Program-made: the position numbers and the translations under genes | Part shown: piece by piece, positions 1 through 8,486 of the stretch | Layout of the letters: each line of letters starts with the position of its first letter | How positions within the stretch are numbered: the stretch's first letter is position 1 | Notes under the pieces: model-generated | Database searches by the model: none | What the model saw: only the letters and a program-made list of their open reading frames with translations | Told to the model about the DNA's origin: nothing | DNA from: Candidatus Moraniibacteriota bacterium | Lineage (GTDB): Bacteria > Patescibacteriota > Minisyncoccia > Moranbacterales > UBA1568 | NCBI GenBank assembly: GCA_013334245.1 | Contig: JAAXXZ010000013.1 | Location: 1-33,603 of the forward strand | Direction: 5' to 3' | Length of the DNA stretch: 33,603 nucleotides

Positions 1-1
1 C

Positions 2-124
2 GTCTCCACAAGAGCGTTGAAACGGGCGCAGCGTTCCCTGAACGGAAGACCGAGAAAAGTCTTGAAATTCGCAACGCCACAAGAGGCCTTAAATCAATTC
101 GTTGCGTTAGATTTTAGGAAGTAA
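2..124 (+). mobile_element. IS30-family-like transposase, C-terminal 40 codons (truncated by window edge)
   Basis: Frame from nt 2 reads VSTRALKRAQRSLNGRPRKVLKFATPQEALNQFVALDFRK*, with the LNxRPRKxLxFxTPxE pattern typical of IS30-family C-termini. The same 124 bp recurs inverted at the right end. Confidence 0.8.
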
Positions 125-125
125 G
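2..125. repeat. Left arm of 124-bp perfect inverted repeat (partner 33480-33603)
   Basis: Base-by-base comparison shows identity from nt 2 to 125 and divergence one base after the transposase stop codon. Confidence 0.95.
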
Positions 126-204
126 TTTAAAAAGACGGGAAAAGATACCAGTGAAATCTATATGAAAAACAAGCCCCTGTCAAAGATCCTTACTCATGAA
201 ATTG

Positions 205-236
205 AAAAAAGACCCCGTTTTCCGCAGGTCTTTTTT
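205..236 (-). terminator. Rho-independent terminator (bidirectional shape)
   Basis: AAAAAAGACC-cccgttttccgca-GGTCTTTTTT, directly downstream of the minus-strand CDS ending at 257. Confidence 0.8.
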
Positions 237-256
237 CTCTTCATCAACTTGAACGC

Positions 257-883
257 TCACGCGATCATGAGCCGGCACGCTCTTCGGGCGATTTCGGTGC
301 AGATGCGCGGGCATGCTGCCTGCCAGGTCTCATCCGTGAACAGCTCTGCCATGCGAAGAAAGTACGGGCTGACGTTCCTTCCGAACCATGGATACGCCTC
401 TTCATATCCCGACCTGTCCATGAACCGGGTATAATATCCTTCGTCATCGTGCGGCTCCAGTTTCATGGGGATTGTCAGAACTTGATGTTCCGTTACTGCA
501 CAATAGGCTGCACTCCAGATTCTGCTCGTCGTCGCTACAACGATACTCGACTTAGCGTTGGATTTCGACATGATCCGGAATGAGGCCCACGCCGCGGCTT
601 CGGAATTTGGAAAATCCCGCATCGGTCTGCTGAAATAGAAAGGCATGATAGAGACGGACAAGATGCTTCCGCTCTCACAGCCGAGGCGATTTTCGACCCG
701 TTCCGCAATCTCACTGGCAACGCGCTGCGTAACCGCATTCGGGTCCTCGTCGAGATCCGGAACGGGTTTCAGATCGTTCATGCCGACGTTGATCGGCCCG
801 ATGATTCCCCTGAGGTCAGCAACCGGTGACAAGGAATGACTCAGAACGAGATAGTTCGGTCCAAAATAGATTTGTTTCTTCAA
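257..883 (-). CDS. Hypothetical protein, 208 aa
   Basis: Minus ORF; TTG start at 883 preceded by a strong SD (GAAGGAGGGTACGCCC-TTG), so it is shorter than the 278-aa track ORF. Terminator follows. Confidence 0.65.
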   Translation of the reverse strand: MKKQIYFGPNYLVLSHSLSPVADLRGIIGPINVGMNDLKPVPDLDEDPNAVTQRVASEIAERVENRLGCESGSILSVSIMPFYFSRPMRDFPNSEAAAWASFRIMSKSNAKSSIVVATTSRIWSAAYCAVTEHQVLTIPMKLEPHDDEGYYTRFMDRSGYEEAYPWFGRNVSPYFLRMAELFTDETWQAACPRICTEIARRACRLMIA

Positions 884-1008
884 GGGCGTACCCTCCTTCA
901 ATTTTAAATGACTGTTTGACGAAAAGACTAACCCAAAAACCATAGGGCAGAAATGGCGGAAAGTCAATGGTACGGTCATGATATAGCCGGAATGCCCGCC
1001 CGAAAAAT

Positions 1009-1042
1009 GCAAAAAGGACCCGCTTTTCGGAGAGCCCTTTTT
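1009..1042 (-). terminator. Probable rho-independent terminator
   Basis: AAAAAGG...CCCTTTTT inverted repeat with a T-run, downstream of the CDS ending at 1106. Confidence 0.65.
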
Positions 1043-1105
1043 GTTTACAACCGCGTGAACGGTACCCGCCGTTCGACTTCCGCGCACAAACACGTGACGG
1101 GACGA

Positions 1106-1738
1106 CTACGACAAGAGGTACCTGAACGAATCGACGATGCCCTGCTCGAGATAGAATCGTATATGGACCGGGTACTGCGCCAATTCGATGAGGAACGTGC
1201 TGTAAGGGTTGATCTTCGGTATACGGAAGCCTCTCGAGATAATCTCCTTCAGCTCATCGTCGGTTCTCAGCTTGAACGGCACGTCAATCCTCCTTACCGG
1301 AGCGAATACGGTCGGCTCGGTCGGATTCCTTGAAAAACAGACGGTGATGTGACAGGTAGCCATTGCACCGGAAATCGGCGGTGGCACCCATATGCCTCGC
1401 TTCGACCGATCCCCCTCCGCAGGTTCAAGAACCTTTCCGAACGAATGAGCCGTAAGAATCGTCTCGCCGAGGGAAACGACGACCTTGATCGCGACTATCC
1501 CGCCCCGAAGACCATACATCCTTCTCAGGCACTTTGCTTTCCGTTCGGCACCCATTTCCGCCAGACGTTCAGCGTTCATGCCCTTCACCTCGCGTACCAG
1601 GCTTTCGTCATACGCCGACGTATCGATATGGACAGGATTCGGCATATCCTGTCCCCGACGTACGAACAGTGGCACAAGCTCCCCTAAGGCCGAAAGCACG
1701 TAGGGATAGCGGCCGATGATATACTCGATCTTATCCAT
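1106..1738 (-). CDS. Hypothetical protein, 210 aa, possible distant paralog of 257..883
   Basis: ATG at 1738 (MDKIEYIIGRYPYVLSALGELVPLF...). Similar length and weakly collinear motifs to the neighbouring gene. Confidence 0.6.
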   Translation of the reverse strand: MDKIEYIIGRYPYVLSALGELVPLFVRRGQDMPNPVHIDTSAYDESLVREVKGMNAERLAEMGAERKAKCLRRMYGLRGGIVAIKVVVSLGETILTAHSFGKVLEPAEGDRSKRGIWVPPPISGAMATCHITVCFSRNPTEPTVFAPVRRIDVPFKLRTDDELKEIISRGFRIPKINPYSTFLIELAQYPVHIRFYLEQGIVDSFRYLLS

Positions 1739-1842
1739 GTCTCTGTCGGTTAAATTGTTGACGAACAAAACGAAAATGAATACGCCGGAACCATATACTG
1801 ATTCCAGCAAAAAGTCAACGGTCAAGACTATCCGAAACACGA

Positions 1843-2619
1843 TTACATCTCCTCGGCGACGCGTGGTGCAAGACGTCGATAGGAAAACAGCCCGATGCAG
1901 AAGAACATGCCTACCGCGACAAAAAACAGGACGTTCTGCCAAGGATCGGGAAAGTGCGCGTTGATGAGCGACTCTTTGGAAAAGTGGATGATGAACGCGA
2001 TCGGATTGATCAGAAGAATCTGCTGGACCCAGACCGGCATCAGCTGAAGCGAATAGAAGACCGGGGTCGCGTAGAACAGGATCTGCAAGAGCACCTCCCA
2101 GATCATGGACAGGTCACGGAACCGCACATAAAGCGGAGCCGAGAGCAGCGCGAACGAAAGGACGATGACATAGATCAGCACGGAGTACAGCATGAAGAGC
2201 GCTATCGACCCGATGGACGGCAGGAACAGGTTCCAGGCGAAGAACGCGACCACGACGACCAGGTTCATAACATATATCATCGCGGCATTGAGCGTCGACG
2301 CCATGACGATCGTCCAGCGCGGTATGTAAATCTTGGTCACGAGCTGGGACTTGCCTACGAGCGACTGCATGCCAGCGCTCGTTCCCTCCGAAAAGAAGTT
2401 GAACATGAGGATACCGACGAGGAGTTGCAGGGAATAGTGTTCCATCCCCTGACCGCGTTGGGCAAATATCGACGAGAAGACGAAGTTGAGGATCGCGAAC
2501 GTGAGGAGCGGTTTGAGCAATGCCCAGATATAGCCCAAAAACGAGCCCTGATATCGGAGCTTGAAATCGGTCTTGGCGAGCATCCAGATGAGCTCGCGAT
2601 AATTCTCGTGCTGTCTCAT
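1843..2619 (-). CDS. ABC-2 type polysaccharide/polyol-phosphate export permease (Wzm/TagG-like)
   Basis: MRQHENYRELIWMLAKTDFKLRYQGSFLGYIWALLKPLL..., six hydrophobic segments, typical of the family. Confidence 0.9.
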   Translation of the reverse strand: MRQHENYRELIWMLAKTDFKLRYQGSFLGYIWALLKPLLTFAILNFVFSSIFAQRGQGMEHYSLQLLVGILMFNFFSEGTSAGMQSLVGKSQLVTKIYIPRWTIVMASTLNAAMIYVMNLVVVVAFFAWNLFLPSIGSIALFMLYSVLIYVIVLSFALLSAPLYVRFRDLSMIWEVLLQILFYATPVFYSLQLMPVWVQQILLINPIAFIIHFSKESLINAHFPDPWQNVLFFVAVGMFFCIGLFSYRRLAPRVAEEM

Positions 2620-2660
2620 GAATTACAGGCTAGCACGTACGGCGACCCCGGCGCAACCGG

Positions 2661-3365
2661 CTATGCCGACCGTCGTCGGGAGCGAAGGAAAAGGATGAAT
2701 GCGATCAGCCCGAAAAACGCGACGATCCCGAGTATGAGCGCCGTGATCGGGGCGGTTTTCGAAGCCGGTGCCGTCGATGCCGCCGGTGTCGCGTCCGGAA
2801 CGTTTTCGGGATATCTGCGGAGAAGCACTTCACTGGACTCCGCATCACTGATGACTCCCCCGTTCTGATCCAGAAGCTTTTCCGTTGCCGCGTCGAAGGT
2901 CTGTCCGGCTTTCCCGCAATCCGCCAGGCAGGTCTGACTGTTTTCCCCGGCATCGAACTGGCAGATACCGTCATTATTGCAGAGCGACATCGATGAAAGA
3001 TCCTTCGTCAGGATCGGCTCAACGACATTCATGCGAAAAATCTTCAGCGTCCTGGCATTCGGATAAAACGGCGTTTCAACTGAAAACGACGCGCTCGTCG
3101 CCTGGAACGATTTACGCTCCAGTTCGTCGCCTGCCGCATTGTAGTACGCTAGCTGAAAACTGCCCGACGAAGGCTGCTCGGAGTACGCCATGATGGAGAG
3201 CGTCTGCGCATGATCGACAATCACTCCCCCGGTCGATTCGTCGAATGTCAGGAAACCCTTCGAGGAATCGTATTTGAACTGCAGCTGATACGCGTCCGCA
3301 CACGCCGCCTGTCCGGGAACGAAGATGAGGAGCGACGCCAGGAACGGGAAAATGAGTTTCCGCAT
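2661..3365 (-). CDS. Secreted, C-terminally membrane-anchored protein with Cys-rich motif
   Basis: Signal peptide MRKLIFPFLASLLIFVPGQAACA; CNNDGICQFDAGENSQTCLADCG; C-terminal TM helix followed by RSRRRSA. Confidence 0.75.
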   Translation of the reverse strand: MRKLIFPFLASLLIFVPGQAACADAYQLQFKYDSSKGFLTFDESTGGVIVDHAQTLSIMAYSEQPSSGSFQLAYYNAAGDELERKSFQATSASFSVETPFYPNARTLKIFRMNVVEPILTKDLSSMSLCNNDGICQFDAGENSQTCLADCGKAGQTFDAATEKLLDQNGGVISDAESSEVLLRRYPENVPDATPAASTAPASKTAPITALILGIVAFFGLIAFILFLRSRRRSA

Positions 3366-3375
3366 ATGGATAGCG

Positions 3376-4329
3376 TTAACACGAGTTGTAATAGTTCATC
3401 ACCCGGACGCAGTAATTATTCTCCCCACAACTTCCTGTAAGCCCTGCATTGTAGCATCCGGCAAGACTTTTCAGGCCGTTAGCATTGCATATGGAATATC
3501 GTTTGAAGTCCTTCAACATGGCTGCGCCACAGTTGATATCGAGCTGGATATTATTCTGCAATGCCGCACAGGTCTCCGCATCCGTGCCCGTCAATCCGCA
3601 AACCTTTCTTCTTCCGGGCGCCGTCACCTGGGAATAGCCGCAGGCGCCGGCAGATGAGCTGCTCTTATTGCACCCCTCTCCCCCTTGGATGATTGCCATC
3701 ATGAAGTTCGCTTCGATACCGCCCGTATTCGACTTGACTGCGTTCGCTATCGACGAGCTCGCCGGGCACGAACCCTGATTGCACGAGTAGTACCCCGATC
3801 CCGTTCCTGGCGTCCCGGTAACGGGCGTCCCGGTTGCTGTACCCCCGGTCCCAGCCACCATCTGTCCGCTCCTCGATGTCGCATTGCACGAGAACTCGTA
3901 CCCGTTCGCGCCCTTCAGCTGGGCTCCGACCCCGAGATCGTCGTTCGCGCTGAAGATATAGAACATGACCATGTTCACGATGAACCAGGCGAAGAGGATG
4001 AATATGATGCCGATAAGCGTGTTCTTTATGCCATTCTTGGCGGTCTCGATGAGCTTCGGGTTTCCGCCGGAAACGATATAGACGATTCCCATCGCCGTGA
4101 TGATCGCAAGACCGATGAAAAACATCACGTCGCGGATACGCGTGATAATGTTGGCGATACCGGTGATGAAATGACAGAGCGCGCAGGGAGTCGATGCGTC
4201 CCCGCAGGGCACCAAGCCCGCCGCGCTGACGGAATCGGGAAGAAACGAGAATGCGAGAACCGACAACAGGACGACTAGGGCGACTCGTGACGCTTTCGAT
4301 CGGATCATACGACTGGTTCGAATGTTCAT
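3376..4329 (-). CDS. Pilin-like (T4SS_pilin/VirB2-like) membrane domain fused to lytic-transglycosylase/lysozyme-like domain
   Basis: N-terminal signal plus two TM helices (ITRIRDVMFFIGLAIITAMGIVYIVSGGNPKLIETAKNGIKNTLIGIIFILFAWFIVNMV), Thr/Gly linker, then ANFMMAIIQGGEGCNKSSSSAGACGYSQV...AGCYNAG. Start chosen at 4329 because the track ORF's upstream extension overlaps the next gene. Confidence 0.7.
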   Translation of the reverse strand: MNIRTSRMIRSKASRVALVVLLSVLAFSFLPDSVSAAGLVPCGDASTPCALCHFITGIANIITRIRDVMFFIGLAIITAMGIVYIVSGGNPKLIETAKNGIKNTLIGIIFILFAWFIVNMVMFYIFSANDDLGVGAQLKGANGYEFSCNATSRSGQMVAGTGGTATGTPVTGTPGTGSGYYSCNQGSCPASSSIANAVKSNTGGIEANFMMAIIQGGEGCNKSSSSAGACGYSQVTAPGRRKVCGLTGTDAETCAALQNNIQLDINCGAAMLKDFKRYSICNANGLKSLAGCYNAGLTGSCGENNYCVRVMNYYNSC

Positions 4330-4403
4330 TTTTCGGTTTTCCGCAAAAAACGCGGGCACTTCATGGAATATCATACCATGACTCGACGTTTCACGAAAAC
4401 CGG

Positions 4404-5363
4404 TCAGGCGGAATAATACTCCCGATACCACGCGACGAATTTTGCGATTCCGTCGTCGATACGGGTCGTCGGCTCCCAACCGAGCCCGCGAAGCTTGGAA
4501 ATATCAGCGACCGTCCGAGTAACATCGCCTTGCTGCATCGGAAGCATGTTGAGTTCCGCCTTCTTTCCCGAATGCTTTTCTACGGCCGCGATATAATCCA
4601 TCAGCGCCTCATCCCGGTCACCGCCGATGTTCATGACGCTTCCCGGCGGCAGATCGGCGTCCAATGTCACGAGCGTTCCGGACACGATGTCGTCGATATA
4701 GGTGAAGTTGCGCCGCATATCACCCCCGTTGAAGAGGTCGATCGGCTTTCCTTCGACTATGTTCGCGACGAATTTGAACACGCCCATATCGGGTCGTCCC
4801 CATGGACCATAGACCGTGAAGAACCTGAGGCCGGTCGTCTTGATTCCATACACGTGCGCATACACGTCGGCGAGCAGTTCGGTCGCCTTTTTCGTGGCGG
4901 CATAGACTGAAACCGGATGTTCCACGGGATCGGATTCGGAAAACGGCACCTTGGCATTCTGTCCATATACTGACGACGAGGAAGCGTACACGAGGTGCCT
5001 CGCACCGTATTTCCTGGCGCATTCGAAAATGTTGAGCGTGCCCATGACGTTCACGTCCGCATACAGTTCGGGACGCTCAAGCGAGTACCGGACACCCGCC
5101 ATAGCCGCCAGATGAACGATCTTTTCAGGTTTTTCCGTCTCGAATACTTCGTCCAGGAACGCCTTGTCTCGGATATCGCCCTCATACAGCCGGAATTTCC
5201 CGGAATAGTCGCCGAGAAAAACCGAAATCCGATCCTGCTTGAGTTTCGGATCGTAATAGTCGTTGAAATTGTCCACGATGATCGGCGTATCCCCACGATC
5301 CATCAGGGCTTTGGAAACGGCCGATCCGATAAACCCGGCACCACCTGTCACAAGAATGTTCAT
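4404..5363 (-). CDS. NAD-dependent sugar epimerase/dehydratase (UDP-glucuronate 4-epimerase-like)
   Basis: MNILVTGGAGFIGSAVSKAL, YxxxK motif (VYAATKK), extended SDR signature. Confidence 0.9.
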   Translation of the reverse strand: MNILVTGGAGFIGSAVSKALMDRGDTPIIVDNFNDYYDPKLKQDRISVFLGDYSGKFRLYEGDIRDKAFLDEVFETEKPEKIVHLAAMAGVRYSLERPELYADVNVMGTLNIFECARKYGARHLVYASSSSVYGQNAKVPFSESDPVEHPVSVYAATKKATELLADVYAHVYGIKTTGLRFFTVYGPWGRPDMGVFKFVANIVEGKPIDLFNGGDMRRNFTYIDDIVSGTLVTLDADLPPGSVMNIGGDRDEALMDYIAAVEKHSGKKAELNMLPMQQGDVTRTVADISKLRGLGWEPTTRIDDGIAKFVAWYREYYSA

Positions 5364-5402
5364 ATGACCGCATTGTTGAATGGTTGCATTGCTTCATTGC
5401 TT
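5364..5402 (-). repeat. Quasi-tandem repeat directly upstream of the epimerase start codon
   Basis: Minus strand AAGCAATGAAGCAATGCAACCATTCAACAATGCGGTCAT|ATG. Confidence 0.7.
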
Positions 5403-5415
5403 GATCGATACCTGG

Positions 5416-6642
5416 CTACTTTTTCAAGCTGTCGGACGAGGGGCCCATTTGACCGCGCTTGATCGCATCCTTCAGATATCCGACATACTCCGCGTCATCG
5501 GCGCTCGTCGTCACATACCGAGCAAGGGCCGTCTTACGCGCCTGCTCACCGATTCGACGACGAAGATCGGCATCAGCGATAAGCCGCCCGAGCTTCTCCT
5601 CCCACTCGGTTTCCGTCAAGGCGACGAAGCCGTCCACGCCGTCTCGGATCGCCTCACGGAAGGTCTGCGTTGCCGCGGCGACCGTCGGTACCCCGAGGAT
5701 ACCCGCCTCGAAAAATTTCTGTTCCGCCTTGCCTTCACAAAACGGATTACCGATCTCGAGAGGGGCGATGTTTATGTCTACGCCGGCGACGTTACCGAAA
5801 TGTTTCTTGCGTTCCACATAGTGCATGCGATCGATACGGTCCGAGAACGCGCCAAACGATCCGTCAAGCACAAGCGGCCCGACGATAAGGAGCCTCAGAT
5901 TCGTATGCTTCATGAGCAACCTCTGAAGCGCTCCGGTAATGGTCGAGAAATCCTTGTCGTGACCCGCGGCTCCACTGAAATATCCTATCGTAACGGATTC
6001 GCCCGTTCCGATTCTCAGTCGTTCCGAACGTATATCGAATAATGTCTCGACAGTCGTTACATCGGAAATCGGCAGGCGGTTCGGAACGATAATCACTTTC
6101 TTCCCCCGTTCCCGAAGCTTCTCGGCGAGGAACGAAGTCGTGGTCGTCGCCACCTTCACGTACGGGTCCGCGAGGATTTCACCCCCGACGCCGTTCTCGT
6201 ACAGTTTCCGTTCGAGAGAATTCATCACCCGCCAATAATCCATGTGTTTGAGGTACTTCGGATCATAGACAAGATCATCGGTCTCGAAAATGATTTCTTT
6301 CCCCTGCTTCTTGATCTCGGCGATGAGCTTAGCGACCGACGGAGTAAAAAGGACGCGATGAAAGACAAACACGGAAAATTTGTCCGCATACGAGGAGAGT
6401 CGCGGATTATCCTGAACGGTAACCGACGATGTGATACCGCGCAAACCGAGTTCCTCCGCCACGTGTTTCGTCCGAAAGCGGGCGCTATCCCCCACTCCGC
6501 CGGTAACGAAAAGCACGTCCGCCGGCCTCACGCGACCGAAGAGCGCGAGTCCCGCGGGTATGATCCGTTTCATGCCGTGAACCACGCCCTCACGTTTCAG
6601 GGTCTGCCAGGCCTTTCCGATTTTTATCAGGAGTAGTTTCAT
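5416..6642 (-). CDS. Glycosyltransferase, GT4/GT1-like fold
   Basis: RVRPADVLFVTGGVGDSARFRT..., FKKHFGNVAGVDINIAPLEIGNPFCEGKAEQKFFEAGILGVPTVAA-type C-terminal donor-binding motif. ATG at 6642 preferred over the TTG at 6648. Confidence 0.85.
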   Translation of the reverse strand: MKLLLIKIGKAWQTLKREGVVHGMKRIIPAGLALFGRVRPADVLFVTGGVGDSARFRTKHVAEELGLRGITSSVTVQDNPRLSSYADKFSVFVFHRVLFTPSVAKLIAEIKKQGKEIIFETDDLVYDPKYLKHMDYWRVMNSLERKLYENGVGGEILADPYVKVATTTTSFLAEKLRERGKKVIIVPNRLPISDVTTVETLFDIRSERLRIGTGESVTIGYFSGAAGHDKDFSTITGALQRLLMKHTNLRLLIVGPLVLDGSFGAFSDRIDRMHYVERKKHFGNVAGVDINIAPLEIGNPFCEGKAEQKFFEAGILGVPTVAAATQTFREAIRDGVDGFVALTETEWEEKLGRLIADADLRRRIGEQARKTALARYVTTSADDAEYVGYLKDAIKRGQMGPSSDSLKK

Positions 6643-6784
6643 ATACAAATTAATCGCGAAACACGAAAGGCGAAAGGCGGATTATGGGAAACGATTCATT
6701 ATTGAGTCGCGATATGCAGCAGGCGAAAGGAAATTGAGGCGGATGCGTTATTCATTCGTGAATTCGAAAAACGAACGCCTATAA

Positions 6785-7171
6785 CTATGACCTGACGTTA
6801 TTCTTTTTCTTCCTTACTTCCAAGTATTGTATGAATCCGCCGATTTGTGAAGCGATATCTTCCAGTTGACCGTTTACGGAAATGAATTCATCTTCGGTTA
6901 TATAATTGACCGCACGAGCTATATATAATTGGTTTCTCGCTTCACCGGTAGATCCTTTCGCTATCCTCAAATATCTCTGAAATTCATTACTATTGTTCTT
7001 CTCGAATCCTTCTACGACATTCGAGCTGATTGAAACGACCGCCCTCCTGATTTGGTCCCGAAGACCAAAATCCTTGCAAAAGTCAGGTCGCGCTGAAAGA
7101 TCATAGACGCGTTTTGTCACTTTCATGCTCGCCTGCCATACTGGAAAATCTTCAAACTTCTTTGCAGACAT
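6785..7171 (-). CDS. Four-helix-bundle protein (23S rRNA intervening-sequence protein family)
   Basis: MSAKKFEDFPVWQASMKVTKRVYDLS...FGLRDQIRRAVVSISSNVVEGFEKNNSNEFQRYLRIAKGSTGEARNQL matches the classic family pattern. Confidence 0.9.
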   Translation of the reverse strand: MSAKKFEDFPVWQASMKVTKRVYDLSARPDFCKDFGLRDQIRRAVVSISSNVVEGFEKNNSNEFQRYLRIAKGSTGEARNQLYIARAVNYITEDEFISVNGQLEDIASQIGGFIQYLEVRKKKNNVRS

Positions 7172-7180
7172 ACGAATATT

Positions 7181-8416
7181 CTAATTTCGCCTTTCGTAAT
7201 TCGCCTTTCGTAATATCTCAATATAGATCGATTCCAGTTTTTCTCCCGTCTTGTCCCAGGTGAATCCTTCCGCCCGGAGACGGTTTGCCCGACCGATATG
7301 GTCCCATGACTCGCGATTCCGGGCAAGCGTCACGATCGCCTCGGCCAGCGAATCGGAAGTCTTTTCTGCCGCATATGTGCCGCCGTCCCCAAGATAGTTC
7401 CGATTGTTCGGCGTATCGAAACAGACGACCGGCAGTCCGGCACCCAGGTACTGCAGCATCTTGCCGCTCGCCTGGCCGGTATCCTCGTGCTTCGGATCGA
7501 TCGCGATATCGCTCATTCCCAGGACATCCCCGATGGAAAAATACGGGAGAGGACTCACGACCGCGACCCGCTCACGGACGCCGTATTTCGATAGCAGAGG
7601 ATCGAGAAGGTTCCTTGGAAACCCGGCCAGCACGAAATGAAGCGCCGGCTCCGATCGAAGGGCGGCGGGAATGGCCTTCACGAGCGTCTCCACTCCCTTG
7701 TTCGGAATAAAGGCGCCGGTGTAGACGGCGACGATCGCGTACTCCCCGATTCCGTATTTTTCCCTGAAACGTTTCCGGTCGTCGGCCGGAAGATCGGGCA
7801 GATCGCGTGCGCCATCAAGAACCGTCTCCACCGCTCCTCCCCTCCTGATGGCCGAAATCTCTTCCGCACTCGACCACGAACTCGCGACGGCCGCATCGCT
7901 CATATCGTTGATCCACGTCTCCACCGCGCGGAATATACCCCGAAGCCAACTCCCCCGCAGATAGGCGTGGGAGACCATCTCGCGGGTCAGGCTTCCTTGA
8001 AAATCGGCAAGCAGTTTCGGCCGCTGGCCATGCAGTCGCAACAGCAGTAAGGCGACCCACGCGATGGCCACGCCTTCGTGATTGTGCGCATGGACGATAT
8101 CCGGACGGAACTCCCGCGAAAGCGTGTACGTCTTCCTGATAAGGAGCACATCGAGCACCAGCTTCTGCCAATCGGGTCCGGCCTCGAGCTTCCGGTACCA
8201 GAAAAGCAGTCTGCGAATGCGACGTACGTCGATTCCGGGATTCTCGTCCTCCGGGATATCGTTCCCATTGTGATACGTCGCGATCTTCACCTCGTGTCCA
8301 CGTCGGACAAGGGCACGTGCTTCCTCAAAGATCCGGATATGCATTCCGCGGTCAGCGAAAAACGGGGTCGGGGCGACCATGAGAATTTTCACCTTTTTTT
8401 CGGAATCGTGAGACAT
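7181..8416 (-). CDS. Glycosyltransferase family 4
   Basis: MVAPTPFFADRGMHIRIFEEARALVRRGHEVKI..., PDIVHAHNHEG, AIVAVYTGAFIPNKGVETLVKAI, ASGKMLQYLGAGLPVVCFD. Confidence 0.92.
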   Translation of the reverse strand: MSHDSEKKVKILMVAPTPFFADRGMHIRIFEEARALVRRGHEVKIATYHNGNDIPEDENPGIDVRRIRRLLFWYRKLEAGPDWQKLVLDVLLIRKTYTLSREFRPDIVHAHNHEGVAIAWVALLLLRLHGQRPKLLADFQGSLTREMVSHAYLRGSWLRGIFRAVETWINDMSDAAVASSWSSAEEISAIRRGGAVETVLDGARDLPDLPADDRKRFREKYGIGEYAIVAVYTGAFIPNKGVETLVKAIPAALRSEPALHFVLAGFPRNLLDPLLSKYGVRERVAVVSPLPYFSIGDVLGMSDIAIDPKHEDTGQASGKMLQYLGAGLPVVCFDTPNNRNYLGDGGTYAAEKTSDSLAEAIVTLARNRESWDHIGRANRLRAEGFTWDKTGEKLESIYIEILRKANYERRN

Positions 8417-8486
8417 GTAACAGTTCGACAGTCGTATAAAAATCCTCTCAAGAAGGAAGCATATGAAACGGAAGTCCGCGTGACCG

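Noticed and set aside
1954-2868. 304-aa + strand ORF
   Set aside because: Antisense of the ABC-2 permease; composition is charged and repetitive (DERxRxD) as expected for an antisense shadow.
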